Origin: DASSQJ01 sp963772645
GTDB taxonomy: Bacteria; Actinomycetota; Actinomycetes; Actinomycetales; Dermatophilaceae
Direction: 5' to 3'
Length of the DNA stretch: 64,000 bases
Assembly: GCA_963772645.1 (NCBI GenBank)
Contig: CAVYYD010000007.1
Location: 372,001 to 436,000 of the forward strand
Under the pieces are notes generated by a model, which did not search any database, was not told the origin of the DNA, and worked only from the letters and a program-made list of their open reading frames with translations. The position numbers and the translations under genes are program-made. Below, one piece after another: positions 1-7,747 of this stretch; positions within the stretch are counted from its first letter, which is position 1; each line of letters begins with the position of its first letter.

Positions 1-154
1 CATGTTGAGCGTGGTGAACGCGCTCGGCGCCATGAGCCGGGCCCGCTCGCGCTTGGGCAGCTGGCGCAGGGAGACGACCCGGGCGCCGGTCGGGGAGACC
101 AGCCGCCACCGGTGGAGGATCCGGCCGCCGACCGCCGGCCGGCTGGCTGCTCAC
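1..154 (-). CDS. pssA: Probable CDP-diacylglycerol-serine O-phosphatidyltransferase, N-terminal fragment
   Basis: The gene runs off the left edge, so only about the first 50 codons are visible. PssA would transfer phosphatidate from CDP-diacylglycerol to serine at the membrane, making the phosphatidylserine that Psd decarboxylates. The readable part ends in LMAPSAFTTLNM, which resembles the segment leading into the first membrane helix of PssA. Its position directly downstream of psd, with a GTG at 154 overlapping the expected psd stop, supports the call. The GTG start and the conserved segment are in different frames, so one base appears gained or lost between about 120 and 154, as in the neighbouring genes. 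With so little sequence, another membrane protein cannot be excluded. Confidence 0.5.
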   Translation of the reverse strand, partial: MSSQPAGGRRPDPPPVAAGLPDRRPGRLPAPAAQARAGPAHGAERVHHAQH

Positions 155-815
155 GCCGCCTCCCCGCGGCCAGCGGGCGATGACGGTCTCGCCGGCGACG
201 ACCCGGTGGCCCCGGGCGACGAGGAGGGTGCACTCGGGAGGGACGAAGACGTCCATCCGGGAGCCGAACTTCATCAGGCCGACCCGCTGCCCGGTGGCGA
301 GGACGTCGCCGACCGCCACCCGGGTGACCACGCGGCGGGCCATCAGGCCGACGATCTGCCGGAAGTGGACCGTGCGGGTGGTTCCGCCGACCTCCCGCTC
401 GACGGTGATGTCGCTGCGCTCGTTGAGGTGGGCGCTCTCGTGCCGGTAGGCCGCGAGCCAGCGCCCCGGGCGCTCGACGACCTCGGTGACCCGGCCGCCG
501 TACGGGCGCCCGGTTGACGTGCACGTCGAACGCCGAGAGGAAGATGCTGACCTGCTGCCACTGCCCTCGGGGGCGACGACGTCCTGGCCGGGCCCGGCGT
601 ACATGACCTTGCCGTCGGCGGGGGCGAGCACGTCGTCGATCGGGCACCGGCCGGCGGTCCGGGGTGCGGTCCGGGTCGCGGAAGAAGGCGGCGACCGGCC
701 GGGGGCAGGGCGGCCAGGACGAGCGCCGTCCGGGCGGCGCCGCAGGACAGGGCGCGAGGGCCGCCGGGACGGCGGCGAGGGCGGTGGCGGGGACGGCCTC
801 CCGGTCGATGCGCAT
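151..815 (-). pseudogene. psd: Phosphatidylserine decarboxylase (frameshifted, probably by sequence error)
   Basis: Pyruvoyl-dependent enzyme that turns phosphatidylserine into phosphatidylethanolamine. Recognisable stretches are FFRDPDRTP, QVSIFLSAFDVHVNRAPV and, near the C-terminus, GLMKFGSRMDVFVP; the last holds the Gly-Ser self-cleavage site where the pyruvoyl group forms. The reading frame changes between these blocks. Taking one base from the C run at 162-165 would restore a stop at 151-153 and a four-base stop/start overlap with pssA. The ATG at 815 lies 7 bases after a TAGGCT box, so the transcript is probably leaderless. Because adjacent genes on both strands show the same damage, I think the gene is intact in the organism. 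Confidence 0.65.
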
Positions 816-822
816 GGTGGCC

Positions 823-832
823 AGCCTAGGAT
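823..832. promoter_or_regulatory. Overlapping divergent -10 boxes of psd and the ABC ATPase gene
   Basis: The ten bases contain TAGGCT on the minus strand (828 to 823) and TAGGAT on the plus strand (827 to 832), sharing the palindromic core CCTAGG. The minus box is 7 bases from the psd ATG at 815. The plus box is 8 bases from the GTG at 841. Both starts would be at or next to the transcription start. No clear -35 element is visible on either side. Confidence 0.55.
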
Positions 833-840
833 GTCGGGAC

Positions 841-1557
841 GTGAGCGCGCCGTCGACGTGCAGGACCTCCGCCGGTCCTATGGTCCGGTCGCCGCGGTCG
901 ACGGCGCCACCTGGTCGGCCGCGCCGGGCGACGGTCACCGCGCTGCTCGGGCCCAACGGCGGCGGGCAAGACCACGACGGTCGAGTGCCTCGAGGGCCTG
1001 GTCGCCCCACCGGCGGCAGCGTCCGCGTCCTGGGCACGCGACCCCTGGGGTGCCGCCCCCGAGCACCGGGCCCGGGTCGGCGTCATGCTCCAGGACGGCG
1101 GGCTGCCCACGCACGGTGCGCCCCCTCCCGCTGCTGCGCCACCTGGCCTCCCTGCACGCCGCACCCCGCGACGTCGACGACCTCGCCGAGCGGCTCGGCA
1201 TCCCCGCCTTCGCCCGGACCACGGTGCGGCGGATGTCCGGCGGGCAGCGCCAGCGGGTGGCGCTCGCCGCGTCGCTCGTCGGCGTCCCGGACGTCGCTCT
1301 TCCTCGACGAGCCGACCGCGGGCCTGGACCCCCACGCCCGGCTCGAGGTCTGGGACGTCGTGCGCGAGGAGGCCGCGCGGGGCTCCTGCGTCGTCGTCAC
1401 GACCCACTCCTTCGAGGAGGCCGAGCGGGTGGCCGACCGGACGTCGTCATCATGGCTGCCGGCCGGGTCGTCGCCGACGGGCGACTCGACGAGGTGCCGG
1501 GGCGGGCGCCGCCTCGAGGACGTGTACTTCGAGCTGACCGCGGGGGCGCACCGGTGA
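841..1557 (+). pseudogene. ABC transporter ATPase (multiple frameshifts, probably sequence error)
   Basis: ATP-binding subunit of an ABC exporter. Fragments in different frames give the whole domain in order: VQDLRRSYGPVAAVDGA near the N-terminus, the Walker A stretch GPNGGGKTT (broken by an extra base near 963), VGVMLQDGGLPT around the Q-loop, the signature MSGGQRQRVALAASL, Walker B LFLDEPTAGLDP and the switch histidine in VVTTHSFEEAERVA. About nine small indels are needed to join them. The stop TGA at 1555-1557 overlaps the GTG of the permease by four bases. A two-gene ABC-2 type exporter next to ctaA is common in actinobacteria; its substrate is unknown. Confidence 0.65.
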
Positions 1558-2311
1558 CCACGAGCCCCGCCCCGGCCACGCCCGCCCGGCGGGTCGCGGC
1601 CCAGGCCCGGTTCGAGGCCCGACACCCTGCTCGGCCAACGGCGAGCAGCTCCTCGTCTCCGTCGTGCTCCCGGCGCTGGCCCTGCTCGGGCTCGCGCTGT
1701 CCACCGTGCCCGACCTCGGACCCGGGCGACGCGTCGACCTCGCGACCGCCGGCGCCCTCGCCCTCGCCGTCGTCTCCACCGCGTTCACCGGCCAGGCCAT
1801 CGCCACCGGCTTCGACCGCCGCGCGGGGGTGCTCCGGCTGCTCGGCACCACCCCGCTCGGGCGCGGCGGCCTGCTCGCGGGCAAGGCGCTCGCGGTCCTG
1901 ACCGTGCTCGCGGTCCAGGTCATCGTCCTGGGCGTGCTGGCGCTCGTGCTCGGCTGGCGGCCGACCCGCGGCCGGCCTCGCTCCCCGCCACGGTCGGGGT
2001 CGTCCTCGGGGGCGCGGCCCTCGTCGCCCTCGCCCTGCTGCTGGCCGGAACCGTGCGGGCCGAGGCGGTGCTCGCCCTGGCCAACCTCGCCTGGGTGCTC
2101 CTCCTCGGCCTCGGGGTGCTGGTGCCGACCTCGCAGCTGCCGACCGGGCTGCGGACCGTGGCCCGGCTCCTGCCCAGCGGTGCCCTCGGCGACGCGGCTG
2201 CGAGCCTCCCTGCTGCACGGCGCGTGGCCGTGGCCGCAGTGGCTCGTGCTGCTCTGCTGGGGCCTGGCCGCGGGTCTCCTCGCGTCGCGGTGGTTCCGCT
2301 GGTCCGGCTGA
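1554..2311 (+). pseudogene. ABC-2 type transporter permease (frameshifted, probably sequence error)
   Basis: Membrane subunit partnering the upstream ATPase, with a GTG start overlapping its stop. Hydrophobic helices are visible in pieces, for example LLVSVVLPALALLGLAL, LAVLTVLAVQVIVLGVLALV and VLALANLAWVLLLGLGVLV. The central RAGVLRLLGTTPLGRGGLLAGK is typical of the cytoplasmic loop of ABC-2 permeases that contacts the ATPase. Three frame changes (about 1621, 1970 and 2205) split the gene. The final frame ends at TGA 2309-2311. The expected product is about 250 residues with six helices. Substrate unknown. Confidence 0.6.
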
Positions 2312-2345
2312 GCCGACCGACGGCGGAGGCACCTCCGGGGCCACG

Positions 2346-2351
2346 TAGCCT
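2346..2351 (+). promoter_or_regulatory. -10-like box TAGCCT of ctaA
   Basis: TAGCCT ends 7 bases before a GTG at 2359, the spacing expected for a leaderless transcript. This marks GTG 2359 as the genuine ctaA start even though the rest of the gene is in another frame. Confidence 0.5.
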
Positions 2352-2392
2352 TGTCCCCGTGACGACGACGAGCCCGCGCACCACCCCCTCCC

Positions 2393-3283
2393 GTGGCCGC
2401 GTCCCGCGCTCGGCGGTGGCTGTCCCCCGTCCTGCTCGCCAACCTCGTGGCCCAGGCGGGCATCGTCGTCACCGGCGGGCTCGTCCGGCTCACCGGCAGC
2501 GGCCTCGGCTGCCCCACCTGGCCGCAGTGCGTCGACGGCTCGATCACCCCGACCGTCCACCAGGCCCAGGGCTTCCACAAGTACATCGAGTTCGGCAACC
2601 GCACCCTGACCGGTGTCCTCCTCGTCGTCGCGGTCGCCAGCGTCGTGCTCGTCTGGCAGGCCGCCCCCCGCCGGGCCCTGAAGACCGCAGCCGTCGTGGT
2701 CCTCGCCGGCGTGCTGCTCCAGGCCGTGCTCGGCGGCGTCACCGTGCTGCTCGGCCTGGACCCGGTCACCGTCTCGGCGCACTTCCTCGTCTCGATGGGC
2801 CTGGTCGCGGCGGCGTCCTACCTCTGGTTCGCCCGCGCCGAGGGATCGGGTCCGCCCCGCCCGCTCGTGCCGCCGGTGGTCTCCCGGCTCGCCTGGGGGA
2901 CCAGCGCCCTCGGCGGGGTCGTGCTCCTCCTCGGCACCCTCGTCACCGGCTCCGGTCCGCACTCCGGCGACGCCGAGCAGCCCGCCCGGTACGGCTTCGA
3001 CCCCCGCGCCGTCTCCTGGCTGCACGCCGACATCGTCATGCTCTTCCTCGGTCTCGTCGTCGCGACCTGGCTCGCCGCCCGGCTGGCCTCGGAGGGCACC
3101 GGGGCGGCCCGGGCCTGGCTCGTGGTCCTCGCGGTGTCGCTGGCCCAGGGCGTGGTCGGCTACGTCCAGTACTTCACGGGCCTGCCCGAGGCCGTGGTCC
3201 TGCTCCACATGCTCGGCGCCACGCTCCTCGTCGTCGCCCTGACCCACGGGGTGCTCTCGCTGCGCGAGCGAAACCCCCGGTAG
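2393..3283 (+). CDS. ctaA: Heme A synthase (COX15/CtaA family)
   Basis: Converts heme O to heme A for cytochrome aa3 oxidase by oxidising the C8 methyl group; a polytopic inner-membrane protein. The open frame from GTG 2393 gives 296 residues with about eight helices. Family features are GGLVRLTGSGLGCPTWP early on, FHKYIEFGNRTLTG, and the heme-ligand region histidines in SAHFLVSMGL, WLHADIVMLF and LLHMLGAT. The true start is probably the GTG at 2359, which sits 7 bases after a -10-like box and would add VTTTSPRTT-like residues. A one-base error between 2359 and 2393 puts it out of frame. The gene converges on ctaB, encoding the preceding enzyme in the pathway. Confidence 0.9.
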   Translation: MAASRARRWLSPVLLANLVAQAGIVVTGGLVRLTGSGLGCPTWPQCVDGSITPTVHQAQGFHKYIEFGNRTLTGVLLVVAVASVVLVWQAAPRRALKTAAVVVLAGVLLQAVLGGVTVLLGLDPVTVSAHFLVSMGLVAAASYLWFARAEGSGPPRPLVPPVVSRLAWGTSALGGVVLLLGTLVTGSGPHSGDAEQPARYGFDPRAVSWLHADIVMLFLGLVVATWLAARLASEGTGAARAWLVVLAVSLAQGVVGYVQYFTGLPEAVVLLHMLGATLLVVALTHGVLSLRERNPR

Positions 3284-3299
3284 CCCGCCGCCCGGCGGG
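3284..3299. terminator. Bidirectional hairpin between ctaA and ctaB
   Basis: The 16 bases between the two convergent stop codons form CCCGCCG / CGGCGGG arms, closing to a 6-7 bp GC stem with a very small loop. It could end transcripts from both sides. There is no T-tract. Confidence 0.5.
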
Positions 3300-4244
3300 T
3301 CAGCGGAGCGGGAAGTGGAGCAGCGGGTCGAGCGCCACGGCGAGGAAGACGACCGTGACGTAGGTGATCGAGTAGTGGAACAGCCGCATCGGCTTCAGGG
3401 CCGGACCGGTCAGCCCGCGCCTCGCCGCGGCGAGGAGCCGGTGGGCCTCGGTGAGGAAGAGGCCACCGGCGAGCACCGCCGCCACGGTGTAGAGCCAGCC
3501 CATCGCAGCGACCGGCACGAGGACGAGCGAGGTCAGGACCATCACCCACGCGTAGGCGACGATCTGCCGGCCGACCGCGACCGGGCCCCGCTCCACCGGC
3601 AGCATCGGGACCTCGGCGGTGGCGTAGTCGTCGCGGAACGCCATCGACAGCGGCCAGTAGTGCGGCGGCGTCCAGAAGAACACGACGAGGAAGAGGACCA
3701 CGGCCGGCCAGGCCAGCGTGCCGGTGACCGCCGACCAGCCGATCAGCGCCGGCATGCACCCCGCGAGGCCCCCCCAGACGATGTTCTGCGACGTGCGGCG
3801 CTTGAGCACGATCGTGTAGCCGACGGCGTAGAGCACGATGGCCAGCAGCGACAGCGCGGCCGAGACGAGGTTGACCAGCAGGGCGAACCACACGGTGGAG
3901 ACGACGGTGAGGACCCCGGCGAAGACGAGCGCGGCCCGCGGTGAGACCTCGCCGGTGACCATCGGCCGGTTGCTCGTGCGGTGCATGAGGCGGTCGATGT
4001 CGCGGTCGTAGACCGAGTTGAAGGTGTTCGCCGCGCCGGCGCTCAGCGAGCCGCCGACGAGGGTCGCGAGCACCAGCCACACCGAGGGGACGCCGCGGTG
4101 CGCGAGGAACATCACCGGGACGGTGGTGACGAGCAGCAGCTCGATGATCCGCGGTTTGGTCAGTGCCACGAAGCTCGCCACCCGCCGCCGGCGGGGGCGC
4201 GCCGGCGTCGCGACGACGTCGGTCGTGAGGGGGGTCGTGGCCAC
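3300..4244 (-). CDS. ctaB: Protoheme IX farnesyltransferase (heme O synthase)
   Basis: UbiA-family prenyltransferase that adds a farnesyl group to heme b, giving heme O, the substrate of CtaA. The 314-residue product is polytopic and carries the prenyl-diphosphate/Mg-binding motif NTFNSVYDRDIDRLMHRT with the usual Asp pairs, followed by SNRPMVTG. The entry sequence FVALTKPRIIELLLVTT is typical of the family. I chose GTG 4244 because AAGGAC lies 7 bases upstream; the longer frame back to 4331 has no conserved residues and would overlap the tkt promoter. Confidence 0.93.
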   Translation of the reverse strand: MATTPLTTDVVATPARPRRRRVASFVALTKPRIIELLLVTTVPVMFLAHRGVPSVWLVLATLVGGSLSAGAANTFNSVYDRDIDRLMHRTSNRPMVTGEVSPRAALVFAGVLTVVSTVWFALLVNLVSAALSLLAIVLYAVGYTIVLKRRTSQNIVWGGLAGCMPALIGWSAVTGTLAWPAVVLFLVVFFWTPPHYWPLSMAFRDDYATAEVPMLPVERGPVAVGRQIVAYAWVMVLTSLVLVPVAAMGWLYTVAAVLAGGLFLTEAHRLLAAARRGLTGPALKPMRLFHYSITYVTVVFLAVALDPLLHFPLR

Positions 4245-4331
4245 GGGGTCCTTCGGGTCGCACAGAACGGTGTCCGTGGATTCTAACGGTCCTGCCGAGA
4301 TCGCCCCCAACCGCACCGCGCCCTCGCGCAC

Positions 4332-4337
4332 TAGGGT
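4332..4337 (+). promoter_or_regulatory. -10-like box TAGGGT upstream of tkt
   Basis: TAGGGT lies 73 bases before the TTG start of tkt, which would give a leader of roughly 65 bases containing the ribosome-binding site at 4397-4403. It is the only TANNNT box found in the ctaB-tkt gap. No good -35 hexamer was seen. Confidence 0.35.
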
Positions 4338-4410
4338 GGGAAAGCGATGTCACGGTTCGGTCACGGCCCGTGACGGCACGGAACCACGCACCCGCCAGAG
4401 AGGTCTCCCG

Positions 4411-6624
4411 TTGAGCCCGACACAGTCCCGCACCTCCATCCTCGCCGGCCGCTCCCCCGAGATCACCCGGCCCGTGGCGAAGAAGGCCGGGTGGTCCGAC
4501 CTCGACGTCCGCGCGGTCGACACCGTGCGCGTCCTCGCGGCCGACGCCGTCCAGAAGGTCGGCAACGGCCACCCGGGGACGGCGATGAGCCTGGCCCCGG
4601 TGGCCTACCTGCTCTACCAGCAGGTGATGCGGCACGACCCCTCCGACCCGCACTGGCTCGGGCGCGACCGCTTCGTGCTGTCCTGTGGGCACTCCTCGCT
4701 GACCCAGTACATCCAGCTCTACCTCTCCGGCTACGGCCTCGAGCTGTCGGACCTGAAGGCGCTGCGGACCTGGGGCTCGAAGACCCCCGGCCACCCGGAG
4801 GTCCACCACACCACGGGCGTCGAGATCACCACCGGCCCGCTCGGCTCGGGCCTGGCGTCAGCGGTCGGGATGGCGATGGCCCAGCGTCGCCAGCGCGGCC
4901 TGCTCGACCCGGATGCCGCCCCCGGCGAGAGCCCGTTCGACCACCACGTCTGGGTGCTCGCCTCCGACGGCGACCTCATGGAGGGCGTCGCCTCGGAGGC
5001 GTGCTCCCTCGCCGGGCACCAGGAGCTGGCCAACCTCACCGTCGTCTACGACGCGAACCAGATCTCCATCGAGGACGACACCGACATCTCCTTCAGCGAG
5101 GACGTCGGCCGTCGCTTCGAGGCCTACGGCTGGGACGTCGTCGAGGTCGACTGGCGCAAGAGCAAGGACCCGGCGGGCAGTGCCGAGTACACCGAGGACG
5201 TCGACGCCCTCCTCGCGGGCCTGGAGAAGAGCCGCCGCTCGCGCCGCCGCCCCACGCTCGTCGTCCTCCGCACGGTCATCGCCTGGCCGGCCCCCTCGGC
5301 CCGCGGCACCGGCAAGGCGCACGGCTCCGCCCTCGGCGAGGACGAGGTGGCCGCGACCAAGGAGATCCTCGGCTTCGACCCGGCGAAGACCTTCGAGGTC
5401 GACCGCGCCGTCCTCGCCCACGCCCGCGAGGTGCGCAAGCGCGGCAAGGCCGCGCACCGGGAGTGGGACAAGGGCTACCGGGCCTGGCGCAAGGCCAACT
5501 CGGCGAACGCCGAGCTCCTCGACCGGCTCGTCGAGGGGCGTCTGCCCGACGGCCTGGCGAAGGCGCTGCCCACGTTCGACGCCGACCCCAAGGGGCTCGC
5601 CACCCGGGCCGCCTCCGGCCAGGTGCTCGGCGCCCTCGCCGACCTCCTCCCCGAGCTGTGGGGTGGCTCGGCCGACCTCGCCGAGTCGAACAACACGACG
5701 ATGAAGGGCGAGCCCTCCTTCATCCCCGCCGGCAAGCAGACCGCGGAGTGGAAGGGCGGCCCGTACGGCCGGACGCTGCACTTCGGCATCCGGGAGAACG
5801 CCATGGGGATGATCCTCAACGGGATCGCCCTCGAGGGCCTCACCCGCCCCTACGGCGGCACCTTCCTCGTCTTCTCCGACTACATGCGCCCCGCGGTGCG
5901 GCTGTGCGCCATCCAGCAGCTGCCGGTCACCTACGTATGGACCCACGACTCGGTGGGCCTCGGCGAGGACGGCCCCACCCACCAGCCGGTCGAGCACCTC
6001 GCCTCGCTGCGGGCGATCCCCGGCCTGTCCGTCGTGCGCCCGGCCGACGCCAACGAGACCAGCCAGGCGTGGGGCGAGGTGCTGCGCCGGGCGCGGCCCG
6101 CGGCCCTCGCGCTGTCCCGGCAGCCGCTGCCGACGATCGACCGGTCGACCCACGCGAAGGCGACCGGCGTCCGCAAGGGCGCCTACGTCCTGGTCGACGG
6201 GGGCCCGGACGGCACCGAGGCGCCCGAGGTCATCCTGCTCGCCACGGGCTCCGAGGTCTCGCTCGCGCTCGCGGCCCGGGAGAGGCTCGAGCGTGGCGGC
6301 ACCCGCACCCGGGTGGTCTCGATGCCGTGCCGGGAATGGTTCGAGGAGCAGCCGCGCTCCTACCAGGACAAGGTGCTGCCCCCCGACGTCCGCGCCCGCG
6401 TCAGTGTGGAGGCGGGGGTCGCGATGGGGTGGCACGACCTCGTCGGCGACGCCGGCCGCTGCGTCAGCCTCGAGCACTTCGGGGCCTCCGCCGACGGCGC
6501 GACGCTGTTCCGCGAGTTCGGGTTCACTCCCGAGGCCGTCGTCAAGGCGGCGAAGGACTCGCTGAAGGCAGCGCGCGGCACCGCCGGCGTCCCCGCCGTC
6601 AAGGACACCGCTCCGAGGAAGTGA
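4411..6624 (+). CDS. tkt: Transketolase
   Basis: Thiamine-diphosphate enzyme of the non-oxidative pentose phosphate pathway that moves two-carbon units between sugar phosphates; cytosolic. The 737-residue protein has the substrate-binding NGHPGTAMSLAP near residue 52, the ThDP/Mg motif SDGDLMEGVASEA near residue 185 ending in YDANQISIEDD, the pyrimidine-domain stretch FGIRENAMGMI, and THDSVGLGEDGPTHQPVEH. Length is normal. The TTG at 4411 is chosen because AGAGAGG at 4397-4403 is 7 bases upstream and the product then begins just before the conserved SDLDVRAVDTVR. It is the first gene of a six-gene run, with tal 7 bases downstream. Confidence 0.96.
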   Translation: MSPTQSRTSILAGRSPEITRPVAKKAGWSDLDVRAVDTVRVLAADAVQKVGNGHPGTAMSLAPVAYLLYQQVMRHDPSDPHWLGRDRFVLSCGHSSLTQYIQLYLSGYGLELSDLKALRTWGSKTPGHPEVHHTTGVEITTGPLGSGLASAVGMAMAQRRQRGLLDPDAAPGESPFDHHVWVLASDGDLMEGVASEACSLAGHQELANLTVVYDANQISIEDDTDISFSEDVGRRFEAYGWDVVEVDWRKSKDPAGSAEYTEDVDALLAGLEKSRRSRRRPTLVVLRTVIAWPAPSARGTGKAHGSALGEDEVAATKEILGFDPAKTFEVDRAVLAHAREVRKRGKAAHREWDKGYRAWRKANSANAELLDRLVEGRLPDGLAKALPTFDADPKGLATRAASGQVLGALADLLPELWGGSADLAESNNTTMKGEPSFIPAGKQTAEWKGGPYGRTLHFGIRENAMGMILNGIALEGLTRPYGGTFLVFSDYMRPAVRLCAIQQLPVTYVWTHDSVGLGEDGPTHQPVEHLASLRAIPGLSVVRPADANETSQAWGEVLRRARPAALALSRQPLPTIDRSTHAKATGVRKGAYVLVDGGPDGTEAPEVILLATGSEVSLALAARERLERGGTRTRVVSMPCREWFEEQPRSYQDKVLPPDVRARVSVEAGVAMGWHDLVGDAGRCVSLEHFGASADGATLFREFGFTPEAVVKAAKDSLKAARGTAGVPAVKDTAPRK

Positions 6625-6631
6625 GGACCGC

Positions 6632-7747
6632 ATGACCATCCCCCAGCCCCTCCAGGACCTGGCCGCCAACGGCGTCTCCGTCTGGCTCGACGACCTCTCC
6701 CGTGACCGGCTCCGCACCGGCAACCTCGAGCAGCTCGTCGAGGAGAGGGGGGTCGTCGGCGTCACGACGAACCCCTCGATCTTCCAGGCCGCGCTCTCCG
6801 AGGGCCACGCCTACGACGAGCAGGTCGACGAGCTCGCCGGGAAGGGAGCGACCGTCGACGAGGCGGTCTTCGCCCTGACCACCCGCGACGTCCGCGACGC
6901 GTGCGACGTCCTGGCGCCGGTCCACGACCGCACCGACGGGCAGGACGGCCGGGTCTCCATCGAGGTCGACCCGCGGCTGGCCCACGACACCGCGCGGACC
7001 GTCGAGGAGGCCAAGGCCCTCGCCGCCGAGGTCGGCCGGCCGAACGTCTTCATCAAGATCCCGGCCACGGTGGAGGGCCTGCCCGCCATCTCCCAGGTGC
7101 TCGCCGAGGGCATCTCGGTCAACGTGACGCTGATCTTCTCCCTCGACCGGTACCGGGCGGTCATGAACGCCTTCCTCACCGGGTTGGAGCAGGCGCGCGA
7201 GCGGGGCACGGACCTCTCGGGCATCCGCTCGGTGGCCTCGTTCTTCGTCTCCCGGGTGGACGTCGAGGTCGACTCCAGGCTCGAGGAGATCGGCTCCGAG
7301 GAGGCCGCGCAGCTGCGCGGCCGGGCCGGCATCGCCAACGCCCGGCTCGCGTACAAGGCGTTCGAGGAGGTCTTCTCGACCCCCCGGTGGGCGTCCCTCG
7401 AGGCGGCCGGCGCGCACCGCCAACGCCCGCTGTGGGCCTCCACCGGGGTGAAGAACCCCGACTACCCCGACACGATGTACGTCACCGAGCTCGTCGCCCC
7501 CGACACCGTGAACACGATGCCGGAGAAGACGCTCGACGCCGTCGCCGACCACGGCGTGATCGAGGGCGACACCGTGCGCAGCGGCTACGGCGACGCCACC
7601 GAGGTGCTCGACAGCCTCGAGCGGCTCGGCATCTCCTACGCCGAGGTCGTCGCCCAGCTCGAGCGCGAGGGCGTTGAGAAGTTCGAGAAGTCGTGGAACG
7701 AGCTGCTCGGCGGCGTCACCCGCGAGCTCGAGAAGGCCACCGCGTGA
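6632..7747 (+). CDS. tal: Transaldolase
   Basis: Transfers a dihydroxyacetone unit from sedoheptulose-7-phosphate to glyceraldehyde-3-phosphate via a Schiff base. The 371-residue protein has VTTNPSIFQAAL near the N-terminus, the active-site lysine K142 in NVFIKIPATVEG, and SVNVTLIFSLDRY. Together with the downstream WASTGVKNPDY these mark the actinobacterial/cyanobacterial transaldolase class. A GAGGA ribosome-binding site precedes the ATG. The stop overlaps the pgi start by four bases, so the two are probably translationally coupled. Confidence 0.96.
   Translation: MTIPQPLQDLAANGVSVWLDDLSRDRLRTGNLEQLVEERGVVGVTTNPSIFQAALSEGHAYDEQVDELAGKGATVDEAVFALTTRDVRDACDVLAPVHDRTDGQDGRVSIEVDPRLAHDTARTVEEAKALAAEVGRPNVFIKIPATVEGLPAISQVLAEGISVNVTLIFSLDRYRAVMNAFLTGLEQARERGTDLSGIRSVASFFVSRVDVEVDSRLEEIGSEEAAQLRGRAGIANARLAYKAFEEVFSTPRWASLEAAGAHRQRPLWASTGVKNPDYPDTMYVTELVAPDTVNTMPEKTLDAVADHGVIEGDTVRSGYGDATEVLDSLERLGISYAEVVAQLEREGVEKFEKSWNELLGGVTRELEKATA

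Noticed and set aside
841..1557. Programmed ribosomal frameshifting in the ABC ATPase
   Set aside because: Too many shifts, in both directions, with similar shifts in unrelated neighbouring genes; sequence error fits better.
4858..6765. Long antisense open frame (635 codons) opposite tkt
   Set aside because: High GC content keeps antisense frames open. The translation is low-complexity Gly/Ala/Arg/Asp-rich with no family motif, and tkt on the other strand is unmistakable.
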